DNA of 64,000 bases from SHZI01 sp963802215 (lineage in GTDB: Bacteria; Pseudomonadota; Gammaproteobacteria; Steroidobacterales; GCA-2729495). Both the position numbers and the translations under genes were made by a program. Below are positions 27,616-35,861 of this stretch, piece by piece. Under the pieces are notes generated by a model. That model saw only the letters and a list, made by a program, of their open reading frames with translations, had not been told where the DNA came from and did not search any database. How positions within the stretch are numbered: the first letter of the stretch is position 1; every line of letters begins with the position of its first letter. Location of the stretch: NCBI GenBank assembly GCA_963802215.1, contig CAWDHQ010000001.1:1178001-1242000 (forward strand), in the 5' to 3' direction.

Positions 27616-28245
27616 ATGGAGAAATTCAGGACCCTGACGGCGATCGCCGCCCCGCTGCTACGGATCAACATCGACACGGACGCCATCATTCCCAGCCGCG
27701 AGATGAAGCGCGTCTCCAAGGACGGGCTCGCCGAGGGTTTGTTCGCCGGCTGGCGCTACCAGTCGCCGGGCAGTCGCCAGGAAAATCCGGAGTTCGTCCT
27801 CAACCGGGAGCCCTACCGGCGCGCCCGGATCCTGCTCTCCGGCGTCAATTTCGGCTGTGGGTCGTCCCGGGAGCATGCCGTGTGGGCCCTGCACGAGTGG
27901 GGCATCCGGGCCATCATCGCGCCGAGCTTCGGCTCCATCTTCCAGGGCAATTGCGTGCGCAATGGCATCGTGCCGGTGACGCTGGACAACGGGACTGTGG
28001 AAGCCCTTGCGCGCCAGGTGGAAGCCGATCCCGCGCGCAACCAGTTGACGGTGGACCTGGAGCAGCTGGCCGTGACGGCGCCTGACGGGAGCCTGCACCG
28101 GTTCTCGCTGCCGGACGCGGACCGGGAGATGCTGCTGGAGGGCCTCGACTCGATCGCCGTGACGCTGAAGCGCGATGCGGAGATCCTGGCGTTTCGCGAC
28201 AGCGACCGGACCCGGCGTCCCTGGATTTATCTTCCCACGTTGTAG
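27616..28245 (+). CDS. leuD: 3-isopropylmalate dehydratase small subunit
   Basis: 209-residue swivel-domain partner of LeuC. Typical segments are INIDTDAIIPSREMKRVSKDG, FGCGSSREHAVWALHEWGIRAIIAPSFGSIFQGNCVRNG and the tail RRPWIYLP. ATG 27616 lies 13 bp after leuC, so the two are cotranscribed. The stop codon TAG (28243-28245) is the GTAG of the 28242 REP composite. Confidence 0.95.
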   Translation: MEKFRTLTAIAAPLLRINIDTDAIIPSREMKRVSKDGLAEGLFAGWRYQSPGSRQENPEFVLNREPYRRARILLSGVNFGCGSSREHAVWALHEWGIRAIIAPSFGSIFQGNCVRNGIVPVTLDNGTVEALARQVEADPARNQLTVDLEQLAVTAPDGSLHRFSLPDADREMLLEGLDSIAVTLKRDAEILAFRDSDRTRRPWIYLPTL

Positions 28246-28331
28246 GAGCGCCTTCAGGCGCGACGGGGTCCCGCGGGAATCGAGTCCGCGAGTCTCCCGC
28301 GGGACCCCGTCGCGCCTGAAGGCGCTCCTAC
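28242..28331. repeat. REP composite (90 bp) carrying stop codons of leuD and the CoA-transferase
   Basis: Arms at 28242-28264 and 28309-28331 continue inward as GGGGTCCCGCGGGA/TCCCGCGGGACCCC, giving a stem of nearly 40 bp. The loop carries ATCGAGTCC and CGAGTCT, like the 11280 composite. The left GTAG gives the leuD stop, and the right CTAC gives the stop of the convergent CoA-transferase gene (28328-28330). Confidence 0.92.
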
Positions 28332-29530
28332 AGCGCTGCTATGACCTTGCGCGCGAGCAGGTCGTCGATCCGGGCGGCGGCGTAGCCCGCCTGGGCGAGG
28401 ATCTCCCGCGTGTGCTCCCCGGCCCGGGGCACGTCCTGGTGTACGCCAAACCGCGCGCCATCCATCTCCAGCGGCAACGCCGGCAGGCGGGTCTTCTCGC
28501 CCGCCCGGGGACCGTCGGTCACCGTGAGATCCAGTAGGCCGTGGTTCGCGGCAAGGTGGGGATCGTCGAACAGCTCCTCCGGCTTCGTGATCGGCGCAAA
28601 GGGCAGTCCCGTCTTCTCCAGCTTGGCCATCAGCTCCTGCTTGGTGTACTTCCGGAAGGCCGCCTTGATGATCGGTACGAGGCGTTCCTTGTGGGTGACA
28701 CGATCGTTGTTGGTGTCGAGGGTGCGATCGGCTGCCAGCTCGTGCAGTTCGAAGGCTGAGCAGAAGTCCTTCCACTGCTTGTCGCTCACCACGCCGACGA
28801 ACACCTGCTGCCCGTCCCCGGTCTCGAAGACCTGGTAGATCGCCCAGGCCGACACCCGTACCGGCATGGGCGCCGCCGGCTTGCCGGTCACGGCGTACTG
28901 GGCCATGTGCTGGCCCACCAGGAAGACGGTGCTCTCGTAAAGCGACGCCACGATGTTCTGGCCACGTCCCGTCGCATGCCGCTGGTGGAGAGCCGCAATG
29001 ACGCCCACCGCGCCAAACATGCCGCCCTGCACGTCGATGACCGAGGTGCCCGCCCGCAGCGGCTGCCCCGGCGGACCGGTCATGTAGGCGAGGCCACCCA
29101 TCATCTGGGCGACTTCGTCCAGGGCCGTGCGGTTCTCGTAGGGGCCGCTCAGGAAGCCCTTCTCGCTGCAGTAGATCAGGCGGGGGTGGGCCACCTTGAG
29201 GGCCTCGTAGCCGAATCCCAGCCGGTCCATCGTGCCGGGCCGGAAATTCTCGATGAGCACGTCGGCGTCCTGGATGAGCCGGAGCACGAGCTTTCGGCCC
29301 TCGTCGGCCTTCAGGTCGACGCAGAGGCTGCGCTTGTTCCGGTTGTACATCGGGAAATAGCCGGACCCCGAACCGGGCAGCCGGCGGGTGCTGTCCCCCT
29401 CCACGGGCTCGATCTTGATCACGTCCGCGCCCAGGTCGGCAAGGATGAGGCCCGCGGCGGGGCCCATGACCATGTGGGTGAATTCGATGACCCGCACCCC
29501 GGCGAGGGGTAACCCCTGTCGACCTGCCAT
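28328..29530 (-). CDS. Class III CoA-transferase (CaiB/BaiF family)
   Basis: 400-residue CoA-transferase moving CoA between carboxylic acids through a covalent Asp intermediate. Seen: LPLAGVRVIEFTHMVMGPAAG, LADLGADVIKIEPVEGDSTRR, RNKRSLCVDLKADEG, the LIENFRPGTMDRLGFGYEAL block, and GQNIVASLYESTVFL. ATG 29530 matches family N-termini better than the ORF start at 29608. It is divergent from an HMG-CoA lyase family gene 124 bp away, suggesting a branched-chain or dicarboxylic acyl-CoA degradation pair. The precise acid pair cannot be assigned. Confidence 0.9.
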   Translation of the reverse strand: MAGRQGLPLAGVRVIEFTHMVMGPAAGLILADLGADVIKIEPVEGDSTRRLPGSGSGYFPMYNRNKRSLCVDLKADEGRKLVLRLIQDADVLIENFRPGTMDRLGFGYEALKVAHPRLIYCSEKGFLSGPYENRTALDEVAQMMGGLAYMTGPPGQPLRAGTSVIDVQGGMFGAVGVIAALHQRHATGRGQNIVASLYESTVFLVGQHMAQYAVTGKPAAPMPVRVSAWAIYQVFETGDGQQVFVGVVSDKQWKDFCSAFELHELAADRTLDTNNDRVTHKERLVPIIKAAFRKYTKQELMAKLEKTGLPFAPITKPEELFDDPHLAANHGLLDLTVTDGPRAGEKTRLPALPLEMDGARFGVHQDVPRAGEHTREILAQAGYAAARIDDLLARKVIAAL

Positions 29531-29654
29531 CACGCTACCTTTAGTTAAGACGATTACGCCGGGGCCACCAGCCGGGGGCCGGCGTCCGGGCCGTGGATTA
29601 TCCCCCACCCCGCCCCCATATAGAATATGGGCCTTCAGGAATCAGGAAACTCCG

Positions 29655-30620
29655 ATGGTTGCTACCCGCGATATCGACGTTCTCGTCAGTGAAGTGGGCC
29701 CCCGGGATGGCCTGCAGAGCATCAAGTCCATCATGCCGACTGCAGCAAAGAAGGCGTGGATCGCGGCAGAAGCCGCCGCGGGTGTCCGCGAGATCGAGGT
29801 CTGTTCCTTCGTGCCGGCGAAACTGCTCCCGCAGATGGCCGATGCCGCCGAGGTCGTGGCCTATGCCCGGACGATTCCGGGCCTGACCGTGCTGGCGCTG
29901 GTGCCCAACTTCAGGGGCGCGGAGAACGCGATCGCCGCCGGCGCGCACAAGATCGCGCTACCGCTCTCCGCCAGCGAGACCCACAGCAAGGCGAACCTGC
30001 GCAAGACCCACGCGGAGGTACTGGAAGACGTCCGCCGCATTGCCGATCTCCTCCGCTCGATGCCCGCCGACAAGCGCCCTGGATTCGAGGGCAACGTGGC
30101 GACTGCCTTCGGCTGCACGCTGGAGGGCAACGTGCCGGAGACCAAGGTGGTGGAACTGGCCGTGGCCCTGATGGAGGCAGGCTGCGACGACATCGGCCTC
30201 TCCGACACCACCGGCTACGCGAATCCCGCCCAGCTGCGGCGGCTGATCCACCTCGTCCGCAAGGAAGTGGGCAATGACAAGCTGAGTGGCGTCCACCTGC
30301 ACAACACCCGCGGCCTGGGTCTCGCCAATGCGCTCGCTGCCCTCGAAGAAGGCATCACGACGCTGGACAGCTCGCTGGGCGGCCTCGGAGGCTGCCCCTA
30401 CGCTCCCGGTGCCAGCGGCAACATCGTGACCGAAGACCTGGTCTTCATGCTCGACGCAATGGGCCTCCGGACCGGCATCGACGTGGAGAAGCTCCTGGCG
30501 GTCCGGTCGATACTCACGGCGGCCCTTCCGGCGGAAGAGCTCTATGGCTTCACGCCGCAGGCCGGACTGCCCAAGGGCTACCACCGCGGGGGCTGGGGCG
30601 TCGGTCAACGGGCGGCCTGA
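29655..30620 (+). CDS. Hydroxymethylglutaryl-CoA lyase family protein
   Basis: 321-residue HMGL-like TIM-barrel aldolase. The substrate/metal motif EVGPRDGLQSIKS is at the N-terminus. Also seen are EVCSFVPAKLLPQMADA, the GFEGNVATAFGC stretch, GLSDTTGYANP, VHLHNTRGLGLANALAAL (metal His pair) and the HMG-CoA lyase signature Cys loop LGGCPYAPGASGN. ATG 29655 follows CAGGAAA; the longer ORF from 29388 is antisense to the CoA-transferase. The likely role is cleavage of HMG-CoA or a related 3-hydroxyacyl-CoA in leucine or similar catabolism. Confidence 0.92.
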   Translation: MVATRDIDVLVSEVGPRDGLQSIKSIMPTAAKKAWIAAEAAAGVREIEVCSFVPAKLLPQMADAAEVVAYARTIPGLTVLALVPNFRGAENAIAAGAHKIALPLSASETHSKANLRKTHAEVLEDVRRIADLLRSMPADKRPGFEGNVATAFGCTLEGNVPETKVVELAVALMEAGCDDIGLSDTTGYANPAQLRRLIHLVRKEVGNDKLSGVHLHNTRGLGLANALAALEEGITTLDSSLGGLGGCPYAPGASGNIVTEDLVFMLDAMGLRTGIDVEKLLAVRSILTAALPAEELYGFTPQAGLPKGYHRGGWGVGQRAA

Positions 30621-30644
30621 TCTCGCTGCCCGGAAAATACAGAA

Positions 30645-30678
30645 GGGGGCGGCATCCGCGGGATGCCGCCCCCTTTTT
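30645..30678. terminator. Strong rho-independent terminator, convergent genes
   Basis: GGGGGCGGCATCC (30645-30657), loop GCG, GGATGCCGCCCCC (30661-30673), then TTTTT. A perfect 13-bp stem. The T-run serves the plus-strand HMG-CoA lyase gene. For the minus-strand porin the stem is followed only by TTCTGTATTTT, so it may act in both directions. Confidence 0.92.
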
Positions 30679-30689
30679 CGTGCGCCCGA

Positions 30690-31940
30690 TCAGTACTTGA
30701 AGTTCATGTCCAGCTGCAGGCGGTTGTAGTCCTGCTCGTCGCCGGCGTTCTCGTCAATCGAGTTGATGAAGTAGCTGAAGGCCAGGTTCCACTTGTCGCT
30801 CAGGGCGTAGGCGCCGCGCAGCACGTGGCCGCTGTTGTCGGTGCCACCGCCGCCGAAGTCCGAGTCCGTGAGCAATGCCAGCACCGCATCGGCTTCCAGG
30901 TCCTGGTAGGCGTAGCTCGCTTCCCAGGTGCCCTTGGCCTTGGCGCTACCGACCAGGAGACCCGCCGCCCAGCCGGTGTCGAACTCGTCCGCGTCGGAGT
31001 TGTTCACGTAGTCGGCGAAGACGCTCATTGGCAGGCCCGCCAGCTTGAAGCCCACGTCGGCAAACAGCTCCAGCAGCTGGTAGTCGAACAGGTATTCGTT
31101 CGTCAGCGGATCGAAGCTGTTGCCGCCGAACGCCGTGTCCCCGCCGAAGAAGGTGCCTTTGCCCGCGGTACCGAAGTCAAAGTAACCGACGCCCGCCGTC
31201 AGCTTGACGTTCTCGTTGACCGGTACCGCGACACCCCCCTGGAGGCCCAGGGTGAATTCCTCGGTGCTGTTGCTGTCGCTCTCGAGCCAGGTACCCATGA
31301 CGTTGCCGAAGAAGGGCCCATAAGTGTAGGTGGCACCCAGGCCCTCGGGGTTCCAGTCGCTGTCCCAGAGAAGGGCGTGCTTGCCAGGGCGGAACAGGAA
31401 GTTCTTGAACTTGCCGCCGGTGATATTGAGCCCGTCCAGTGCCGCCCAGTTGAAGTACGCCAGGTCCACGTAGACGTCCTTGCGTGAACCGCCGTCACCC
31501 AGCGTCTGGTTGCTCGAGACCGGGTCACCGTCCTGCCCGGTCGACAGCCCGAAGCCAAGTTCCAGGTTGTCCTGGGGCTTGGCCACGATCCCGGCCCGCG
31601 CACGGATGCGCTGGCGGTTGCGGTCGCTGTCGGCGTCTTCCTGATCGATGTTCTCGTACCGGTACCGGAGATCGCCCTGGATGGCGACCTTCTCGGTCCA
31701 GGCGGACGGCGCGGGCTTGGCCGGGGTCGCCGGTGCGGCGGGAGCCGCCACTGCTGCCACGGGCGGCGCAGCCGGCTGCTGGACAGCCTTCTCGAGCTCC
31801 GCAATGCGCCGATCCTGCGCCTCGATGCGTTCCAGCAGCTTCTGGACCTGCTCGTCGGTCACGGCGCCGATGGCCGCCGGCGAATTCAGGGTCAGTCCCG
31901 CGGACATGGCGAATGCCAGCGCGTATGCCGCACGTTTCAT
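30690..31940 (-). CDS. Putative porin with N-terminal coiled coil, Pho-box associated
   Basis: 416-residue outer-membrane beta-barrel. A signal peptide (KRAAYALAFAMSAGLTLNSP...IGA) is followed by a coiled coil (VQKLLERIEAQDRRIAELEKAVQQ), an Ala/Pro linker (about residues 56-80), and a barrel of alternating strands ending in a terminal aromatic strand, LQLDMNFKY (C-terminal Tyr, BAM-type signal). The family resembles the putative porin group (Porin_5-like). It lies 188 bp downstream of pstB, same strand, and has its own candidate Pho box at 32023-32051. A role as a phosphate-starvation porin, analogous to but not homologous with OprP/PhoE, is inferred. Confidence 0.85.
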   Translation of the reverse strand: MKRAAYALAFAMSAGLTLNSPAAIGAVTDEQVQKLLERIEAQDRRIAELEKAVQQPAAPPVAAVAAPAAPATPAKPAPSAWTEKVAIQGDLRYRYENIDQEDADSDRNRQRIRARAGIVAKPQDNLELGFGLSTGQDGDPVSSNQTLGDGGSRKDVYVDLAYFNWAALDGLNITGGKFKNFLFRPGKHALLWDSDWNPEGLGATYTYGPFFGNVMGTWLESDSNSTEEFTLGLQGGVAVPVNENVKLTAGVGYFDFGTAGKGTFFGGDTAFGGNSFDPLTNEYLFDYQLLELFADVGFKLAGLPMSVFADYVNNSDADEFDTGWAAGLLVGSAKAKGTWEASYAYQDLEADAVLALLTDSDFGGGGTDNSGHVLRGAYALSDKWNLAFSYFINSIDENAGDEQDYNRLQLDMNFKY

Positions 31941-32022
31941 AGGTGTTACCTCGTCCTCTGTCGATGTCCGGTCGGAAGCCGCGTGCTGGCCAGGAGCCAG
32001 CGCGGCGGACAGGGCGAAGTCT

Positions 32023-32051
32023 GCTACAGGTGTGTTACGACTTTATGAAAC
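32023..32051 (-). promoter_or_regulatory. Candidate Pho box upstream of the porin gene
   Basis: Read on the minus strand, half-sites GTTTCAT, TCGTAAC and CTGTAGC are spaced 11 bp apart (7 + 4). Reference half-site: CTGTCAT/C. They lie 83 bp upstream of the porin ATG. TCGTAAC recurs in the phoB and ExbB-operon boxes. Confidence 0.55.
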
Positions 32052-32128
32052 CGAAGCCATATGGAAACGCATTCGTAACGTGCCAGCGGCAGGCGTCGGC
32101 GGGGGGCCGCCAGGGGCCCCGGGCCGGC

Positions 32129-33049
32129 CTAGCCGAAGCGGCCGGTCACGTAGTCTTCGGTGAGCTTGTGGGAGGGATTGGTGAAGATCTTGTCGGTCGG
32201 GCCCACCTCCACGAGCCGACCCAGATGGAAATAGGCCGTGCGGTTCGACACGCGCGCAGCCTGCTGCATCGAATGCGTGACGATGGCGATGGCGTATTTC
32301 TGGGACAGCTCGTCAATGAGGTCCTCGATGCGCGCGGTTGCGATCGGGTCGAGCGCCGAGCAGGGCTCGTCCATCAGGATGACCTCGGGATTCACGGCGA
32401 TCGTACGGGCAATGCACAGGCGCTGCTGCTGGCCGCCGGACAGGCCGGTGCCGGGCTCGTCGAGCCGGTCCTTGACCTCATCCACCAGCCCTGCCCTTTC
32501 CAGGCTGCCGTAGACGATGTCGTCCAGCTCGGCCCGATTGGCCGCCAGGCCATGGATCCGCGGCCCGTAGGCCACGTTCTCGTAAATGGACTTGGGAAAG
32601 GGGTTGGGCTTCTGGAATACCATGCCGACCCGCGCGCGGAGCATGACGACGTCCGTGTCCTTGGCGTAGATGTCCTGGCCATCCAGGCGGAAATCCCCGG
32701 TTACCCGCGCCGATTCGATCGTGTCGTTCATGCGATTCAGGCAACGAATGAACGTGGACTTGCCGCACCCGGAAGGACCAATCAGCGCGATGACTTCATT
32801 GCGCCCCACGTCGAGGCTGATGTTCCGGAGGGCATGGGTCTCGCCGTAGTGCACGTTCCCGCCACGCACGCGTATCACGGCGTCCTTGGCCGTGACGTCG
32901 CCAACTGTGTCCGCGGCGATGCGGTCCGTCTCGGCCGCATCGGCTATGACCATGGGCGGCACTGGTGGATCAGCGACAGACTTTGACGCCCCGGCAGGTT
33001 CCCGCAGGTTGACCACGCCCTTGTCATTTTCCTGTTCCATCAGCAGCAT
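32129..33049 (-). CDS. pstB: Phosphate ABC transporter ATP-binding protein
   Basis: ATPase of the high-affinity PstSCAB phosphate importer. Walker A ALIGPSGCGKSTFIRCLNRMND, Q-loop VFQKPNPFPKSIYENVAYG, signature LSGGQQQRLCIARTIA, Walker B EVILMDEPCSALDPIAT, and H-loop IVTHSMQQAARVSN are all intact. The N-terminus is about 45 residues longer than E. coli PstB (a disordered, acidic and Ala-rich stretch). The start is uncertain: ATG 33049 follows GGGAG at 10 bases; TTG 33058 and ATG 33040 are alternatives. It lies 25 bp after pstA in the same operon. Confidence 0.96.
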   Translation of the reverse strand: MLLMEQENDKGVVNLREPAGASKSVADPPVPPMVIADAAETDRIAADTVGDVTAKDAVIRVRGGNVHYGETHALRNISLDVGRNEVIALIGPSGCGKSTFIRCLNRMNDTIESARVTGDFRLDGQDIYAKDTDVVMLRARVGMVFQKPNPFPKSIYENVAYGPRIHGLAANRAELDDIVYGSLERAGLVDEVKDRLDEPGTGLSGGQQQRLCIARTIAVNPEVILMDEPCSALDPIATARIEDLIDELSQKYAIAIVTHSMQQAARVSNRTAYFHLGRLVEVGPTDKIFTNPSHKLTEDYVTGRFG

Positions 33050-33074
33050 TATCGGCAATCTCCCATGCTAACCG

Positions 33075-34373
33075 CTACCAGCGCTGCTCGAAACGGTTTC
33101 GTAACCAGACGGCGGCTGCATTCATCACCAGGAGGAACGCCAGCAATACCATGATTGCCGCGGATGTCCGCTCCACGAAGGCCCGCTCGGGGCTGTCCGC
33201 CCACAGGTAGATCTGGACCGGCAGGGCCGTGGCGGGACTCATGGCGCCACTCGGGACCTCGACGATGAAGGCCACCATCCCGATCATCAGCAGTGGCGCC
33301 GACTCGCCCAGGGCACGCGCCATGCCGATGATGGCGCCGGTGAGCATGCCGGGCAGCGCCAGGGGCAGGACGTGATGGAACACCATCTGCATCTTGGACG
33401 CTCCCACCCCCAGAGCGGCCTCACGCACAGATGGCGGCACGGACTTGATGGCAGCGCGGGAGGCGATGATCACGACCGGCAGTGTCATGAGCGTCAGCAC
33501 CAGGCCACCCACGAGCGGCGCCGACCGGGGCAGACCGAAGAAATTGATGAACACGGCGAGTCCGAGCAGGCCGAAGACGATCGAGGGCACTGCCGCGAGA
33601 TTGTTGATGTTTACTTCGATGACATCCACGAGCCAGCTCCGGGGAGCAAACTCCTCGAGGTAGATCGCTGCGGCGACGCCCAGTGGAAAGGAGAGAAACA
33701 ACGTTACCAGCAGCATGAAGAAGGAGCCCTTGGTCGCTCCCCAGATTCCCGCCAGTTCCGGTTCACGGGAGTCTCCGCCGGTGAAGAACGTGGTGTTGAA
33801 GCGTTGTTCGAGCCTGCCCGCCGATTCCAGCCTGGCGATCCACCCGATCTGCTGCTCCGAAAGCCGCTGTTCCTCACGCTCCGCGTCGCTGGCCGGGACA
33901 TCGCCCTTTACAAAAAGGTCCACCTCATCGTCCGCCGGCAACCAGAGCTCCCTCGTCTGGCCCAGCAGGGCCGGATCTGCCAGGACCATCTTCTGCAGGA
34001 TGTACGCACCGCCCGAACTGACGAGGGCATTCAGGTCACGCCGGGATGCGCGGTCCCCGGCTTCGGGAAACAGCTGCCGCAGGGACGCCTTTATCAGCTG
34101 GGCGTAGTCGGCCGACGCCAGCACGTCGGGGCTCCGCGACCCCTCGGGATCGATCACCGCAGCATCGAACTGGATTTCCAGGCGTACGAAGGACTGGCGA
34201 AAGGCACCGTAGCCGTTGCCGATGATCGTGGTGAAGAGGATCACCAGGAAGCTCACGCCGAGCAGCACGGAAACCAGCCCGTACAGGCGGAACAACCGCT
34301 CGGTTCGATACCGCCGCCGCAGGCTGGCATCCACCCGGCGCCGGGTCTCGGCAGGCGTAAGGGGCACGGCCAT
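33075..34373 (-). CDS. pstA: Phosphate ABC transporter permease PstA
   Basis: 432-residue inner-membrane permease. After an N-terminal helix (LYGLVSVLLGVSFLVILFTT) a large periplasmic insertion of about 150 residues (AVIDPEGSR ... FFTGGDSREP) precedes the usual permease core: GSFFMLLVTLFLSFPLGVAAAI, INNLAAVPSIVFGLLGLAVF, the EAA loop REAALGVGASKMQMVFHHVLPLALPGMLTG, and MARALGESAPLLMIG. The long form is common outside enteric bacteria. Its ATG overlaps the pstC stop (ATGA). Confidence 0.95.
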   Translation of the reverse strand: MAVPLTPAETRRRVDASLRRRYRTERLFRLYGLVSVLLGVSFLVILFTTIIGNGYGAFRQSFVRLEIQFDAAVIDPEGSRSPDVLASADYAQLIKASLRQLFPEAGDRASRRDLNALVSSGGAYILQKMVLADPALLGQTRELWLPADDEVDLFVKGDVPASDAEREEQRLSEQQIGWIARLESAGRLEQRFNTTFFTGGDSREPELAGIWGATKGSFFMLLVTLFLSFPLGVAAAIYLEEFAPRSWLVDVIEVNINNLAAVPSIVFGLLGLAVFINFFGLPRSAPLVGGLVLTLMTLPVVIIASRAAIKSVPPSVREAALGVGASKMQMVFHHVLPLALPGMLTGAIIGMARALGESAPLLMIGMVAFIVEVPSGAMSPATALPVQIYLWADSPERAFVERTSAAIMVLLAFLLVMNAAAVWLRNRFEQRW

Positions 34374-35758
34374 CAGTCGTACTGCTCCCTGTAACGGCGG
34401 ACTACCTGGAGCGCGATGATGTTGAGGATGAGCGTCACGACGAACAGTACTAGCCCCAGCGCGAAAGCCGCCAGCGTCTTCGGGCTGTCAAATTCCTGGT
34501 CACCGACGAGCAGGGTGACTATCTGCACGGTGACCGTGGTGACGGACTCGAGAGGATTGGCCGTCAGGTTCGCGGACAGACCCGCCGCCATCACCACGAT
34601 CATGGTTTCCCCGATGGCGCGGGATGCCGCCAGCAGCACGCCGCCAACGATGCCCGGCAGCGCGGCAGGCAGGATCACCCGCTTGATCGTCTCCGACTTT
34701 GTCGCCCCAAGGCCGTAGGATCCCTCGCGCATCGCCCGCGGCACGGCATTGATCACGTCGTCGGACAACGACGAGACGAAGGGAATGATCATGACGCCCA
34801 TGACCAGCCCGGCCCCGAGGGCGCTTTCCGAGGCCACGTCCAGGCCCAGGCCGGCGCCGATCTGGCGAATGACGGGTGCCACCGTCAGCGCGGCGAAGTA
34901 GCCATAGACTACGGTCGGTATGCCGGCCAGGACCTCCAGCACGGGCTTTACGACCCGGCGCAGCGCTGGCCTCGCATACTCGGACAGGTAGATGGCGATC
35001 ATGAGCCCGATGGGCACGGCGACAAACAGGGCGATGCCGGATATCAGCAGCGTGCCCGCGAAGAGCGGCACCGCTCCGAAGGCGCCCGAAGAGCCTACCT
35101 GATCCGCCCTGATCGCCGTCTGCGGACTCCACGTAAGGCCGAACAGGAAATCCGAGAACGGCACCTGCTGGAAGAAGCGGATGGCCTCGAAGGTCACCGA
35201 CAGCAGGATGCCCAGGGTCGTCAGGATCGCGACCATGGACGCCGCGATCAGCGCCACCTGGATCGCCATCTCCACGTGATTCCGGGCTCGGAACTGGGGG
35301 CGCAGCCGGCTCCAGGCCACGGCAAACCCGATGAAGGACACCGCGATGATCAAGCCGGACAGGATCCTCTGGGATGCGGTGCGCAGCTCGGCATACAGCT
35401 CCGCCGCCACCGCGAACTCGGCCCGGCGGCTCTCGTCCACCATCTGCCCGGCCGCCAGGTTGCGGATGTCGTTGAGCGTCAGGCTCAGCTGGGCCTCCGG
35501 CTGGTTCCGGAGTGCTTCGGGCAGTGAGTCCACCACCCGGCTCGTGATGATCGTGTCGCTCAGGGCCGCCCATGCCAGGAGCAGGATGAGCCCCGGCAGC
35601 AGGCACCAGAGGGACGTGTAGTAGCCGTAGTACTTCGGCAGGGAGTGCAGCCGCCTTGCAGGCCCGGCGCCACCAACGGCCACGGCGCGGCGGCGGCCCA
35701 GGAAGTAGGCCGCGAGCGTCATGGCCGTGAGGATCAGGAACAGCGTGGTCAGCCGCAT
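34373..35758 (-). CDS. pstC: Phosphate ABC transporter permease PstC
   Basis: 461-residue inner-membrane permease, longer than E. coli PstC (about 320) because of an N-terminal extension with two extra hydrophobic stretches (LTTLFLILTAMTLAAYFLG, LWCLLPGLILLLAWAALS) and a periplasmic segment. Permease core: LISGIALFVAVPIGLMIAIYL, VLAGIPTVVYGYFAALTVAP, the EAA loop REGSYGLGATKSETIKRVILPAALPG and ASRAIGETMIVVMAAG. ATG 35758 is preferred to TTG 35767. Separated from pstS by a hairpin with a T-run. Confidence 0.94.
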   Translation of the reverse strand: MRLTTLFLILTAMTLAAYFLGRRRAVAVGGAGPARRLHSLPKYYGYYTSLWCLLPGLILLLAWAALSDTIITSRVVDSLPEALRNQPEAQLSLTLNDIRNLAAGQMVDESRRAEFAVAAELYAELRTASQRILSGLIIAVSFIGFAVAWSRLRPQFRARNHVEMAIQVALIAASMVAILTTLGILLSVTFEAIRFFQQVPFSDFLFGLTWSPQTAIRADQVGSSGAFGAVPLFAGTLLISGIALFVAVPIGLMIAIYLSEYARPALRRVVKPVLEVLAGIPTVVYGYFAALTVAPVIRQIGAGLGLDVASESALGAGLVMGVMIIPFVSSLSDDVINAVPRAMREGSYGLGATKSETIKRVILPAALPGIVGGVLLAASRAIGETMIVVMAAGLSANLTANPLESVTTVTVQIVTLLVGDQEFDSPKTLAAFALGLVLFVVTLILNIIALQVVRRYREQYD

Positions 35759-35786
35759 CGACTGCAAATCACCAGGGTTTTCTCGG

Positions 35787-35821
35787 CAGAAAAGCGGCGG
35801 CCCGCACTGGCAGGCCGCCGC
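35787..35821 (-). terminator. Hairpin between pstS and pstC (probable attenuator)
   Basis: GCGGCGGCC (35794-35802) pairs with GGCCGCCGC (35813-35821). On the minus strand the stem is followed by TTTTCT. Partial termination here would make pstS mRNA more abundant than pstCAB, matching the common need for excess periplasmic binding protein. Confidence 0.72.
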
Positions 35822-35861
35822 CCCATTCTCTCATTCCCGTCCGGCGCAAAAACCGGTGCGG

